From: Candidatus Agathobaculum intestinipullorum
GTDB taxonomy: Bacteria > Bacillota > Clostridia > Oscillospirales > Butyricicoccaceae
Direction of reading: 5' to 3'
DNA: 64,000 bases
NCBI GenBank assembly: GCA_019117485.1
Contig: DWZQ01000026.1
Coordinates: forward strand, 62,001-126,000
The notes beneath the pieces are model-generated. The model saw only the letters and a list, made by a program, of their open reading frames with translations. It had not been told where the DNA came from and ran no database searches. The translations under genes and the position numbers were made by a program. The stretch's first letter is position 1, and each line of letters starts with the position of its first letter. Positions 17,079 to 25,043 of this stretch are shown in pieces.

Positions 17079-17505
17079 CATCATAGCCGTTTTCCTTGCC
17101 ATAATAAAGCGCGAGCGCCATCACGCCGCCCGGCTTCAAAAGCGAAAGCCCCGCGTCGATGGCAGGCAGCGAAGTCTCCGCCGTAGTGAAAATTTTCGGA
17201 TCTCCTCCCGGCAGGCGCCCGAAGTTAAAGACAATGCAGTCGACGCTGGCGGGCGCGGCGTAGCGCGCCATATTGGCATGGCTGTCCAGCACGACCTCGG
17301 CGGTAAGCCTCTCCGCGTTAAGCAAGGCGCGCGTCTGTTCCACTGCATCGGGCTGGATATCGAACGCCAGCACACGCCCCTCGGCTCCTGCCAAGCGGCA
17401 CAGCAGCGCGGTGTCACGCCCTTTTCCCGCCGTCGCGTCAATGCAGAATGCGCCCGGTTTGATCTGCCGCCGCAGAAAATCGTGTACCACATCCAGCGTA
17501 TTCAT
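17053..17505 (-). CDS. YtqB-like SAM-dependent methyltransferase, frame interrupted near the C-terminus
   Basis: 150 aa as read. Rossmann-type methyltransferase: LRRQIKPGAFCIDATAGKGRDT (SAM motif I, DATAGKGRDT), VLAFDIQPDAV (acidic loop), VDCIVFNFGRLPGGD, the family's FNxGxLPGGD motif, and GLSLLKPGGVMALALYYGKENG. Relatives of this group methylate tRNA or rRNA-like substrates. The annotated frame stops early at MRFCNT; the conserved remainder is in the -1 frame after an A6 run. With the shift the protein would be about 182 aa, the family's usual size. It is either a true frameshift, a base missing from the assembly, or a programmed slip. Confidence 0.8.
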   Translation of the reverse strand: MNTLDVVHDFLRRQIKPGAFCIDATAGKGRDTALLCRLAGAEGRVLAFDIQPDAVEQTRALLNAERLTAEVVLDSHANMARYAAPASVDCIVFNFGRLPGGDPKIFTTAETSLPAIDAGLSLLKPGGVMALALYYGKENGYDEKMRFCNT

Positions 17506-17532
17506 GTGCGTTCCTCCGTTGCTACTTGCCGC

Positions 17533-18234
17533 TTACGGCGAAACAATGTGGCCATCGGTCGCCAACACGACAACCTGCCACGGCAGATATTTGCCGCTCG
17601 CGTGCAGCGCGGTGCGCACCGCATGCTCCAGTGCCGCACAACACGGCACATCCATACGTACGACTGTGACACTCTGCACATCGTTATTGCGCAGAATTGC
17701 AGTCAGCTTTTCCGTATAATCGCCCTCATCCAGCTTGGGACAACCGATCAGTGTTACCTTATTGCGCATGAAATCCTGATGGAAGCCCGCATAGGCGTAC
17801 GCAGTGCAGTCAGCCGCGATCAGCAGATTTGCCCCGTTAAAATAGGTTCCATTGATCGGCGCGAGTTTGAGTTGCACCGGCCACTGCCGCAGTTCCGGCT
17901 CCTGCTTGACCTTCACGCCCGGCGCAGCTGCCGCACGCTCGATCTCGCACGGCGTGCTACCCGGACAGCCGCAATCCGGCGCCTGCTTGGCCAGTTTTTC
18001 CCGCTGGTTGGCTTTGACTGCCGCTTCATCATAGGCCGCGGCCTCGCGTTCGACAAAAGTGATCGCGCCTGTCGGGCAAACCGGCAGACAATCACCCAAA
18101 CCGTCGCAATAATCGTCGCGCAGCAGCTTGGCCTTGCCGTTCACCATGCCGATTGCATTCTCATGGCAAGCGCGCGTGCACAAACCGCAGCCGTTGCATT
18201 TTTCTTCATTGATCTCAATAATTTTGCGCAGCAT
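17533..18234 (-). CDS. 4Fe-4S dicluster ferredoxin-like protein
   Basis: 233 aa. Two 4Fe-4S motifs: CNGCGLCTRACHENAIG (about 13-29) and CDGLGDCLPVCPTGAI (about 43-58). A short Cys-rich stretch (DCGCPGSTPCE, about 87-97) follows, then a C-terminal domain with LIAADCTAYAYAGFH, TLIGCPKLDE and VVRMDVPCCAA. This layout is widespread in anaerobic Firmicutes; its electron partner is unknown. Start supported by RBS GGAGG (minus strand) and an upstream promoter. Not obviously operonic with the methyltransferase 27 bp downstream, though co-transcription is possible. Confidence 0.82.
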   Translation of the reverse strand: MLRKIIEINEEKCNGCGLCTRACHENAIGMVNGKAKLLRDDYCDGLGDCLPVCPTGAITFVEREAAAYDEAAVKANQREKLAKQAPDCGCPGSTPCEIERAAAAPGVKVKQEPELRQWPVQLKLAPINGTYFNGANLLIAADCTAYAYAGFHQDFMRNKVTLIGCPKLDEGDYTEKLTAILRNNDVQSVTVVRMDVPCCAALEHAVRTALHASGKYLPWQVVVLATDGHIVSP

Positions 18235-18749
18235 ATTGATATACCTCCGTCTTTCTGCTTGATCCTATTGTATCACATTGTCGGCCCTCTGTCTGTTGTT
18301 TTTACAACAATGCCGCGCCACGCCGTAGAAAACGCCCATACAGACATTTGCAAAACCGGCCCACATCCTGTTACAATAGACTGCACAGGCATTCTATCCT
18401 GAAAAAACCTGCTAAGTTTTGTCAAACAGGAAAAGCAAAAATTATGAGGAGATAAAAAGGCACCTCTGATCCTGCCGACCTATCTTGAAGCACTCCCTTG
18501 CTTTATCCCATTGTGCAGCCGCGCAAACCTTGTTTGATGGCTTACTGTATTATATAACGCGTCCGTCCATTTGCTGCTAAAGATTTAATAAAGAATCTGC
18601 GTCAGATTGCACAAATTCTCCATATCTAATTTGTCGATCTTACTGTTTTGCGTAACAATCTGGAAAAATATCCGTTGTCTCTGTCACAAAACCTATGCCC
18701 GATCCGTTATAACGGGTGAACACGTTCTTAAAGAAAGGGGGGCGCCGCC
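18235..18749. other. 515-bp intergenic region upstream of the ECF sigma gene
   Basis: AT-richer than its neighbours and without a supportable gene. It contains the ferredoxin promoter at its left end and, near the right end, a TATAAC box (about 18710) that may belong to the sigma-factor promoter. The middle part (about 18380-18640) shows a GAGGAG motif with no following reading frame and otherwise nothing I can name. Confidence 0.5.
18267..18295 (-). promoter_or_regulatory. Promoter of the ferredoxin-like gene
   Basis: Minus strand CAGACA (18290-18295), 17-bp spacer, TACAAT (18267-18272). Confidence 0.5.
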
Positions 18750-19286
18750 ATGGATGCACGCCCGCTCGACGAGCGCTTTGCCGAAGGCAGCGAAGTGGCT
18801 CTGGCAGATGCCATCGCACTATACGGCCAGCCGCTTTTGCGGTACTGCCACCATATCCTGTGCGACTATCACGAAGCGCAGGATGCTGTGCAGACTACCT
18901 TTATCAAAGCCTATGACAATCACCACCGGTTCCGCCCGGGGACAAGCCTAAGCGCATGGTTATACCGTCTGGCATACACCACCTGCGTAGACATGCTGCG
19001 CCGCCGCAAACGGCAGATGGTCACGCCGCCACCCGTTTCGGCTGACCCGGATTACATCGGCGACGACCTGCGCCGTGCGCTGAGCACGCTGTCACCTGAG
19101 CAACGTGCACTGGTATATAGCCGTGTGATCGAGCAACGCAGCTTTGACGCGCTGGCTGTGATCTACGGCAAACCGGCCGCCACCCTGCGCAAGCGTTATG
19201 AGCGCGCCCGGAAAAAGCTGGCGCAGGCACTGGACGGCACGCCACTGGGAAGGAGGGACAGAGATTATGCATCTCACACCGGATGA
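18750..19286 (+). CDS. ECF-type RNA polymerase sigma factor
   Basis: 178 aa. Sigma region 2 (about 15-85): ALYGQPLLRYCHHILCDYHEAQDAVQ and WLYRLAYTTCVDMLRRRK; sigma region 4 (about 108-165): LSTLSPEQRALVYSRVIEQRSFDALAVIYGKPAATLRKRYERARKKL. The pair of domains and size are those of ECF (sigma-70 family group IV) factors that direct stress or envelope regulons. RBS AAAGGGGGG. The 3' end overlaps the start of the membrane anti-sigma-like gene by 20 bp, the typical arrangement of a sigma with its cognate inhibitor. Confidence 0.9.
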   Translation: MDARPLDERFAEGSEVALADAIALYGQPLLRYCHHILCDYHEAQDAVQTTFIKAYDNHHRFRPGTSLSAWLYRLAYTTCVDMLRRRKRQMVTPPPVSADPDYIGDDLRRALSTLSPEQRALVYSRVIEQRSFDALAVIYGKPAATLRKRYERARKKLAQALDGTPLGRRDRDYASHTG

Positions 19287-20673
19287 CCTTCGTATCCGTC
19301 AGGCGCTCGAACAAATTGAAACGCCCATGTATGATATCGCCGACGCAGTGCGGGAACAACGCGCCCGGCGCAGCCGGCGTGTTCCACTAGGCTACCCACC
19401 GCGTATGCTCGCAGCGCTATTGGCCGCGCTATTGCTGACCGCAACTGTGGCCACAGCCGCCATGCAACTGTCCGGCGGCTGGGCAGTACTATTTGGGCAG
19501 GGTATCGTCATGCCCGATGGATTGGCCACACCTGTCTACCAAACCCAGACGGTCGGCAACTGCACAGTCTCCCTTGAGGATGCCATCGTCACCGATGGCA
19601 GCGTTGCCGTACTGTATTCGCTGCGCTACACTAACGCCGCGCCGCTGCACAGCGATACGTATACCACGTTGCTCGGTTCGGCCTCGCTGCTGTTGGATGG
19701 CACGGAAGACGCCTGTGTTTCCTCCAGCGGCACAGGCACCTTTGACGGCAACCGCCCGGGCGTGGAATATTTTTATAATGCTTTCACGCTCAGCGAAGAC
19801 CCCGGCGACCGCACACTGACACTTGAGATCGCTCCAGCCTCGCTGCTTGAGTACACCGATCCGCAGAGCGCCCCCGTCGACCTTGCGGCCATTTATACCT
19901 CGCACCCCGTCACGCATCTGACCGAGGATGACGGCGAAACACGGCTCGCTGCACTGCGGCAGCAAGACTGCGCTGACACGGTTTTGCCACAAGCGTACCA
20001 GTCGCCCGCTATCCGTTTTGCCGGCGTCGCCTTTGAGGGCGACGCATTGTGCGTTTCACTGACCATGCCGTCCTACGACGGTTTTGACGGCGAGAGCGCG
20101 CAGATCGACGCGTTGCGCGATATCCGCACCGATCGCCTGTATTATGGTTCGGTACACACTTACAGTGGCGTAAACGATGCGCTCGACCTGTGTCAAACCA
20201 GCTTTGAAGGGCTGACCGAAGCCGACCTCCCCTATCTTGAGCCGCAGGTTTCTTACCACCGCAGCACACCGCTGACCGACAAGGGCTGGTCTTTCACTTT
20301 TTGCGCGCCCAGTGCACAAACACTAACACGCACGCTGTCACTTGATACGGTACACGGCATGCACATCGAGAAAATGACGATCACGCCGTTAGGCATCGAG
20401 CTAACCGGCACGGAGCCTATCCCAGCCGCTGCTGAGGAACACACATTCGATAACGCGCAAGACCCAGCCGTCACGCTGCTGCTGCACGACGGTACCGCTG
20501 TATCAGCCGAAGCGCGCGGTTGGTCGCATAGCTACGACGAGGCAGATAACACCCAGCGTCAAAGCAGTATCGAATACGAATTCCGCTCTGACGTACAGAG
20601 TCGCCGTTTCCTGCAAACCGAATCCATCGCTGCAGTTCGCATCGACAACACAACCATTACGATAGAAGAGTAG
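19267..20673 (+). CDS. Membrane anti-sigma-like protein (DUF4179-type)
   Basis: 468 aa starting MHLTPDDLRIRQALEQIE, chosen because GGAGGG lies just before this ATG. A short cytoplasmic part (about 1-45), one membrane segment (about 47-68, Leu/Ala-rich), and an about 400-residue extracytoplasmic region of beta-rich sequence beginning GGWAVLFGQGIVMPDG. This matches the layout of DUF4179/RsgI-like ECF anti-sigma factors: inside part holds the sigma, outside part senses. Overlap with the sigma gene supports the pairing. Signal sensed is unknown. Confidence 0.78.
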   Translation: MHLTPDDLRIRQALEQIETPMYDIADAVREQRARRSRRVPLGYPPRMLAALLAALLLTATVATAAMQLSGGWAVLFGQGIVMPDGLATPVYQTQTVGNCTVSLEDAIVTDGSVAVLYSLRYTNAAPLHSDTYTTLLGSASLLLDGTEDACVSSSGTGTFDGNRPGVEYFYNAFTLSEDPGDRTLTLEIAPASLLEYTDPQSAPVDLAAIYTSHPVTHLTEDDGETRLAALRQQDCADTVLPQAYQSPAIRFAGVAFEGDALCVSLTMPSYDGFDGESAQIDALRDIRTDRLYYGSVHTYSGVNDALDLCQTSFEGLTEADLPYLEPQVSYHRSTPLTDKGWSFTFCAPSAQTLTRTLSLDTVHGMHIEKMTITPLGIELTGTEPIPAAAEEHTFDNAQDPAVTLLLHDGTAVSAEARGWSHSYDEADNTQRQSSIEYEFRSDVQSRRFLQTESIAAVRIDNTTITIEE

Positions 20674-20692
20674 AAAGCCCCTGTGGGGGTTG

Positions 20693-20730
20693 ACCGGGTC
20701 GGACAGTGTGGGGCTGTCTGGCCCGGTTTC
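20693..20730 (+). terminator. Terminator-like hairpin after the sigma/anti-sigma pair
   Basis: Stem ACCGGGTCGGACAG/CTGTCTGGCCCGGT (two G-U pairs) followed by a short, weak T tract. Confidence 0.55.
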
Positions 20731-20919
20731 CGTTTATCGGAGCACATGCATGATATACTTTTGTTGTATTCCGGGTATGTTTTGCACATCGCACGGTAGA
20801 CTGTTGAGCATTTTTGTGCATAGGACACAAGAAAAGTACATCGTATCCCGTGCGCGGCTTCAAAATGATGAAAAACGCAAAACAGGGCAAAAAACTCTTT
20901 CCTTTCCATGGTTTTATGC

Positions 20920-20925
20920 TATAAT
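20920..20925 (+). promoter_or_regulatory. Extended -10 of the HPr-like gene
   Basis: TGC-TATAAT, 46 bp before the start codon; the -35 is poor, as often found with extended -10 promoters. The rest of the 20731-20971 gap holds no gene that I can support. Confidence 0.55.
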
Positions 20926-20971
20926 GTTAGCAGAAACGAATTTCAGCGTTTACAAATGGAGGTAAAGTATT

Positions 20972-21214
20972 ATGACCAGAGGTATCCGCGTAAAGAATAC
21001 GGATGATATCCAGAAGATCAACAAGATCGTCACCCGTTACGGCTTTGATATCTGGATCCATGGCAAGAGCGGCATGGTGGACGCCAAGAGCCTGCTCGGC
21101 ATGTTCCTGCTGTCGCTCAACGAGCCGCTGCAGATCGTGCTGGAGGACGATGTTGACGCAACCGCGTTGTTCAAAGATCTCGAAGATTATCTGGAGATCG
21201 AGGACGAGGACTGA
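20972..21214 (+). CDS. HPr-like phosphocarrier-family protein without the active-site histidine
   Basis: 80 aa. Resembles the HPr fold: an N-terminal strand (RGIRVKN), a helix, WIHGKSGMVDAKSLLGMFLLSL in the position of HPr's regulatory-Ser region (KSxxG), and an acidic C-terminus EDYLEIEDED. The segment that in HPr holds the phosphorylated His15 (GLHARPA) reads TDDIQKIN here, so it cannot act as a normal PTS carrier. More likely a regulatory or unrelated relative. RBS GGAGG. Monocistronic: own promoter and terminator. Confidence 0.75.
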   Translation: MTRGIRVKNTDDIQKINKIVTRYGFDIWIHGKSGMVDAKSLLGMFLLSLNEPLQIVLEDDVDATALFKDLEDYLEIEDED

Positions 21215-21238
21215 ATCCCCTACATCCCACATACGAAA

Positions 21239-21270
21239 CGCCCCGGAGCGATTGGCTCCGGGGCGTTTTT
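21239..21270. terminator. Bidirectional terminator between the HPr-like gene and pepP
   Basis: GC-rich stem CGCCCCGGAGC/GCTCCGGGGCG with loop and T5 tail; it lies between convergent genes. Confidence 0.88.
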
Positions 21271-21272
21271 CG

Positions 21273-22337
21273 TTATAGGATGCACAAGGTTTTGGACGCT
21301 TCGGTCAGGTCGATGCAACCGTCCTCGATCACATACAGCATGTCCTCAATGCGCACGCCAAACTTGCCCGGCAGATAGATACCCGGCTCGGCAGTCAGGA
21401 TGCTGCCCGCAGGCAGCACGCCTTCCGCGCGCGACGAGGCCGTCGGCGCTTCGTGTATCTCCAACCCAACACCGTGGCCAAACCCATGCCCGAAAGCGTC
21501 ACCATAGCCCGCGTCCTCGATGACGCGGCGCGCCGCGCCGTCAACCGACTTACCGGTCACGCCCGCCTTGCAGCACGCGATGCCCGCCAGCTGGGCGCTG
21601 AGCACCGTGTCGTACACGCGCTGCATCTCGTCCGTCACATGGCCGACCGCAACCGTGCGCGTCATGTCCGAACAGTAACCGTCTACAATGCAGCCGAAAT
21701 CCATCGTGACGAAATCGCCCGCGGCGATTTCCTTTTCGGTGGGCACGCCGTGCGGCTTGGAACTGTTCGCGCCCGACACGACGATCGGGTCAAACGACAT
21801 ATTCTCTGCGCCATAGTGCAGCATCAGGTAAGTTAGGCGCGCGGCGATCTCTTTTTCGGTCACGCCCGCGCGGATATCGCCCAGCACTTCCTCATACGCC
21901 TGCTCGGCAATCCGCTGCGCCGCGACAATCTTCTCTACCTCGCTGTCCTCCTTGGCCACGCGCAGGCGGGTGACACGATCCTCAAGCCGGACGGCAGTCG
22001 CGTGTAGTGCGGCAGCCCAGCGGGTGAAAGCGGCATGGGTGAGCGTTTCATCCTCAAGCGCGATGGTTTTCACTCCATCCTGTTCGATCAGCTCATTGAC
22101 CGCCGCCGTATAACTACGCCCGACGCCGATCTCCCGCACCTCAAAATCAGTGACCGCCGCACGCGCGGCCTCGACATAGCGGAAATCCGTGTAAAATACA
22201 GCTTGCTTGGCTGACAGGTATACCGCGCCCGCGGTCGAATGGAAACCGGTCGCATAGCGGCGGTTAATCTCGCCTGTCAGCATCAGCGCGTCGAACGGCG
22301 CTTCCAATAAAAGCGCCTGTAATTCCTTCCGTTTCAT
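21273..22337 (-). CDS. Xaa-Pro aminopeptidase / M24 family peptidase
   Basis: Removes N-terminal residues preceding proline from peptides. 354 aa starting MKRKELQALLLEAPFDALM; a longer upstream frame overlaps aroQ and is rejected. N-terminal creatinase-type domain, then the M24 pita-bread fold with all five metal ligands visible: the two Asp in TMDFGCIVDGYCSDMTRT, His in GHGFGHGVGLEIHEAP, Glu in LTAEPGIYLP and Glu in VRIEDMLYV. Starts 10 bp after aroQ, matching the aroQ-papA order of Bacillus, but efp does not follow. Confidence 0.92.
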   Translation of the reverse strand: MKRKELQALLLEAPFDALMLTGEINRRYATGFHSTAGAVYLSAKQAVFYTDFRYVEAARAAVTDFEVREIGVGRSYTAAVNELIEQDGVKTIALEDETLTHAAFTRWAAALHATAVRLEDRVTRLRVAKEDSEVEKIVAAQRIAEQAYEEVLGDIRAGVTEKEIAARLTYLMLHYGAENMSFDPIVVSGANSSKPHGVPTEKEIAAGDFVTMDFGCIVDGYCSDMTRTVAVGHVTDEMQRVYDTVLSAQLAGIACCKAGVTGKSVDGAARRVIEDAGYGDAFGHGFGHGVGLEIHEAPTASSRAEGVLPAGSILTAEPGIYLPGKFGVRIEDMLYVIEDGCIDLTEASKTLCIL

Positions 22338-22347
22338 AGCGTTCGCC

Positions 22348-22782
22348 TCACTCAAGGATGGCCTTGACCGCATCGACCGCCAGCAGGTAGCTGTGCTTGC
22401 CAAAGCCCGCGATCGAACCCGCGCACACCGGCCCGATGACCGACTTATGCCGGAATTCCTCACGCGCATCCACGTTGGACATATGCACCTCCACCGTGGG
22501 CAGACGTACCGCTGCAATCGCGTCGCGCAAAGCATAGCTGTAATGCGTATACGCACCCGCGTTGATGATGATAGCGTCGCAGTCCTCGCGTGCGGCGTGT
22601 AAACGGTCGATCAGCGCACCCTCCGAGTTGGACTGGAACACCGCGCAGTCCATCCCCAGCCGCTGGCATTTGGTGACGACCTCTGCATTGATGGCGGCGA
22701 GTGTTTCCGACCCATAGATCCCCGGCTCCCGTTGGCCGGTCAGGTTGATATTGGGGCCATGGATGAGCAGCACTTTTTTCAT
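22348..22782 (-). CDS. aroQ: 3-dehydroquinate dehydratase, type II
   Basis: Third step of the shikimate pathway. 144 aa, the standard size. Motifs: LLIHGPNINLTGQREPGIYG (active-site Tyr loop), VFQSNSEGALIDRLH, IIINAGAYTHYSYALRDAI (catalytic His) and VHMSNVDAREEFRHKSV (second conserved His). Start overlaps the stop of the upstream TIM-barrel gene by 4 bp (ATGA). Confidence 0.95.
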   Translation of the reverse strand: MKKVLLIHGPNINLTGQREPGIYGSETLAAINAEVVTKCQRLGMDCAVFQSNSEGALIDRLHAAREDCDAIIINAGAYTHYSYALRDAIAAVRLPTVEVHMSNVDAREEFRHKSVIGPVCAGSIAGFGKHSYLLAVDAVKAILE

Positions 22783-23639
22783 TTCTCCGTCTCCTTTTGA
22801 AATTGTTGCATCATGGTTACTGCGTCCTCGGCCTGTGTGCCAGCCGATTCGCAGATAAACGTCGGGGTATAGCCACGCGCGGCGGCTTCCTGCGCGACCG
22901 GCTCAAAGTCCGGGCCGAACACCGTGTCTGCAAAGGTAAGATGCCGCACTTCGCCCTTGGCATTGTATTCGATGTGGGAAAAATGCGCATGCAACACGCG
23001 CGTGCGTTCCACGCCGATCGTGTTTTCCATCAGGTCAAACAAACGCTTTACATCCTCACGCGTCGACATTCTGCCGCCCGTGCGGCAATTGAGATGCCCG
23101 AAGTCGATGCAGGGCAGCAGACGCTCATCGGCCGCAACCAACTCGCAGACCTCCTCAGCCGAACCGAGTACGCTCTGCTTCCCCATCGTCTCCAAACAGA
23201 CCGTACAACCGGTCAGGTGCGCTTCATCCAGTGCGCGCAGGATATTCCGCACGTTTTCATGCGTGTTGCGCATCGCGCGCTCGCGCGTCAGTTTGCCCTG
23301 CCCACCGCAGTGCACGACCATGCGCATCGCGCCCAGCGGCACGGCCATCTTTGCCGTATCCAACACATAGCCGATGTTTTTTTCCATGCGCTCGGTCTCC
23401 TCCGAGGACAGGTTGATAAAATACGGCGCGTGGATGCTCATCGCGATGCCATGCTGCGCCGCCGCAGCGCCGATCTTGCGGGCAGTATCCTCGCCACAGC
23501 GCACACCGCGGCCGCACTGATATTCAAAGGCGGTCAGTCCCTTCGCGGCCAGCCACGCGGGCGCATCTTCACTTTTCTTGAAGCCCTCGGCAGCAAAGGA
23601 CTCGGAATTGCCCGCCGGGCCGAATCTTGCTTTATTCAT
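22779..23639 (-). CDS. AP endonuclease IV-like TIM-barrel protein
   Basis: 286 aa from MNKARFGPAGNSESF, with GAGGG before the ATG. Matches the xylose-isomerase-like/endonuclease IV fold: MSIHAPYFINLS, VVHCGGQGK, VCLETMGKQS, LLPCIDFGHLN and RVLHAHFSHIEYN supply the His, Glu and Asp residues expected for a trinuclear metal site. Probably a deoxyribonuclease IV (Nfo) relative acting in base-excision repair, but sugar-isomerase-like activity cannot be excluded. Overlaps yqeG by 8 bp and aroQ by 4 bp. Confidence 0.78.
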   Translation of the reverse strand: MNKARFGPAGNSESFAAEGFKKSEDAPAWLAAKGLTAFEYQCGRGVRCGEDTARKIGAAAAQHGIAMSIHAPYFINLSSEETERMEKNIGYVLDTAKMAVPLGAMRMVVHCGGQGKLTRERAMRNTHENVRNILRALDEAHLTGCTVCLETMGKQSVLGSAEEVCELVAADERLLPCIDFGHLNCRTGGRMSTREDVKRLFDLMENTIGVERTRVLHAHFSHIEYNAKGEVRHLTFADTVFGPDFEPVAQEAAARGYTPTFICESAGTQAEDAVTMMQQFQKETEK

Positions 23640-24144
23640 GGTGCGCCCTCGCTTCCATGCGGCGACGGCCGCGCTCAATAAAGCCCCGCTCGATCTGGTA
23701 ACGCATATTCACCCAGAAATACCGGCGGTCCAACGTTTGCACATAGCAGGTCAACGCGCCAACGCGGTTTCCGCCGAGCACATCGGTAAAGATCTGGTCG
23801 CCCACCACCGCAATTTGCTCGAGCGGCAGCCCGAGTTGCCTTGCCGCGCGGCGGAAGCCCCGCGCAAGCGGCTTGGTCGCGCGGCAGATGTAGTCTACGC
23901 CCAATGCCTCACAGAACTTACCCACACGCGTGCGGCGGTTGTTGGAAAAGACCAGCACATGCAGCCCAGCGTCGTGCAGCGTGCGCACAAAAGGCGCCAG
24001 CGTGTCCGGCGGCAGCAATGCCTTGTGCGAGGCCATCGTACCGTCCAAATCAATCAACACGCCGCGTATCCCGTGCTGCTGCAACAGCGCGGGCGTGATA
24101 TCATAGATGGATTCAAACACATAATCCGGGATCAGCTTACTCAT
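23632..24144 (-). CDS. yqeG: YqeG family HAD-IIIA phosphatase
   Basis: 170 aa. HAD motifs: GVLIDLDGTMASH (DxD nucleophile, about 30-36), LVFSNNRRTRVG (motif II), KPLARGFRRA (Lys) and VVGDQIFTDVLGGN (motif IV). This is the YqeG/phosphatidylglycerophosphatase-like subgroup. Substrate uncertain. First gene of the tight yqeG - TIM-barrel - aroQ - pepP operon. Confidence 0.88.
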   Translation of the reverse strand: MSKLIPDYVFESIYDITPALLQQHGIRGVLIDLDGTMASHKALLPPDTLAPFVRTLHDAGLHVLVFSNNRRTRVGKFCEALGVDYICRATKPLARGFRRAARQLGLPLEQIAVVGDQIFTDVLGGNRVGALTCYVQTLDRRYFWVNMRYQIERGFIERGRRRMEARAHHE

Positions 24145-24269
24145 TCGCTCACTCCTGCGTTCTTACATAAGGGGATGCCACATATAGTGTAATGGAATTT
24201 GTCCAAAAAGTCCAGTGCAGTGGTGCGGCGGCGGCCGTGCGCCGCTGCACGCGCACAAGGGAGTCGATC

Positions 24270-25043
24270 ATGATGGTATATACGAAAAATCTGGTTCTGG
24301 TATGCACCGGCAGGGACACGGCGCGCGCCGCCGGACAAGGCATGCCCGTGCTGCACCTTTGCCTTGGCATCACTCCGGCGGGCGCATTGCAGCGCTTGCA
24401 ATTGCCGACTGCTGAGGCTCGCTGCCTGCTCGGCCTATGCGACCCACCGCGCGAACTTGCCGACTGCAACGCCGAACGGCTGGCCGCCGATCTTGTATTT
24501 GAGGCGCAACGCACCAGTGCGCCCGGCGTGTTCGCCGATTTTGAACACGATACCCCCCGTGGCCGCATGCTGCTGGCCGCGTTTGACGCAGCACTCCACG
24601 CCGCGGGCATTCCGTTTTACGTCCCACTCTCCTGCGGCCGCCAATTGACACATGCTATACTCACCACGCCGACCGCGCTCTCTGGCGGCAGCCTGACCGC
24701 CTATATTTCCTCATTACAGGGCATTTACGGTGCAGCGCGCATCGCGGCCTTCCTGCAACCGGTCTCACAGGATTTCATGCTGCCTTCGTCCTCGCCAAGC
24801 GGCAAAACGCTCACGGCAACCGAGCGCGACGCGCTGCTTGCGCGCACGGGCGCACAGGCGTTCTTCTCACGCGAACTATGCGCCAAATACTTCACCTATA
24901 CGGACACAGACGGCCGCGCACACTTCGTGTTATACGACGACGCATCTACCCTTGCCGCCAAGCTGGCACAGCTGGCCGGCTGCGGTGTACAGACCGTATT
25001 CGCCCTTTTCCCAGACGCGGCCGCACTTATGGCGTCGTCGTAA
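24270..25043 (+). CDS. Hypothetical protein, GH18-like barrel
   Basis: 257 aa. I do not recognise it with certainty. The sequence GVFADFEHDTPRG (about 95-107) resembles the catalytic strand of glycoside hydrolase family 18 (DxxDxDxE reduced to ADFE), and the C-terminal HFVLYDDASTLAAKLAQL then QTVFALFPDA looks like the last strands of GH18 spore-cortex proteins (YDD...K... then VFAW...). No signal peptide. Start chosen at ATG 24270 after GGGAG rather than an ATG 78 bp upstream. The 3' end overlaps ybaK on the other strand by 17 bp. Confidence 0.5.
   Translation: MMVYTKNLVLVCTGRDTARAAGQGMPVLHLCLGITPAGALQRLQLPTAEARCLLGLCDPPRELADCNAERLAADLVFEAQRTSAPGVFADFEHDTPRGRMLLAAFDAALHAAGIPFYVPLSCGRQLTHAILTTPTALSGGSLTAYISSLQGIYGAARIAAFLQPVSQDFMLPSSSPSGKTLTATERDALLARTGAQAFFSRELCAKYFTYTDTDGRAHFVLYDDASTLAAKLAQLAGCGVQTVFALFPDAAALMASS

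Noticed and set aside
18607..18951. 114-aa frame overlapping the ECF sigma gene
   Set aside because: Out of frame with the sigma factor, which has a good RBS and clear domains; no recognisable product.
20690..20965. 91-aa frame in the gap before the HPr-like gene
   Set aside because: Begins inside a terminator hairpin, lacks an RBS and has a random-looking composition.
22338..22556. N-terminal extension of the Xaa-Pro aminopeptidase
   Set aside because: Lies wholly within aroQ in another frame and is Arg/Cys-rich noise.
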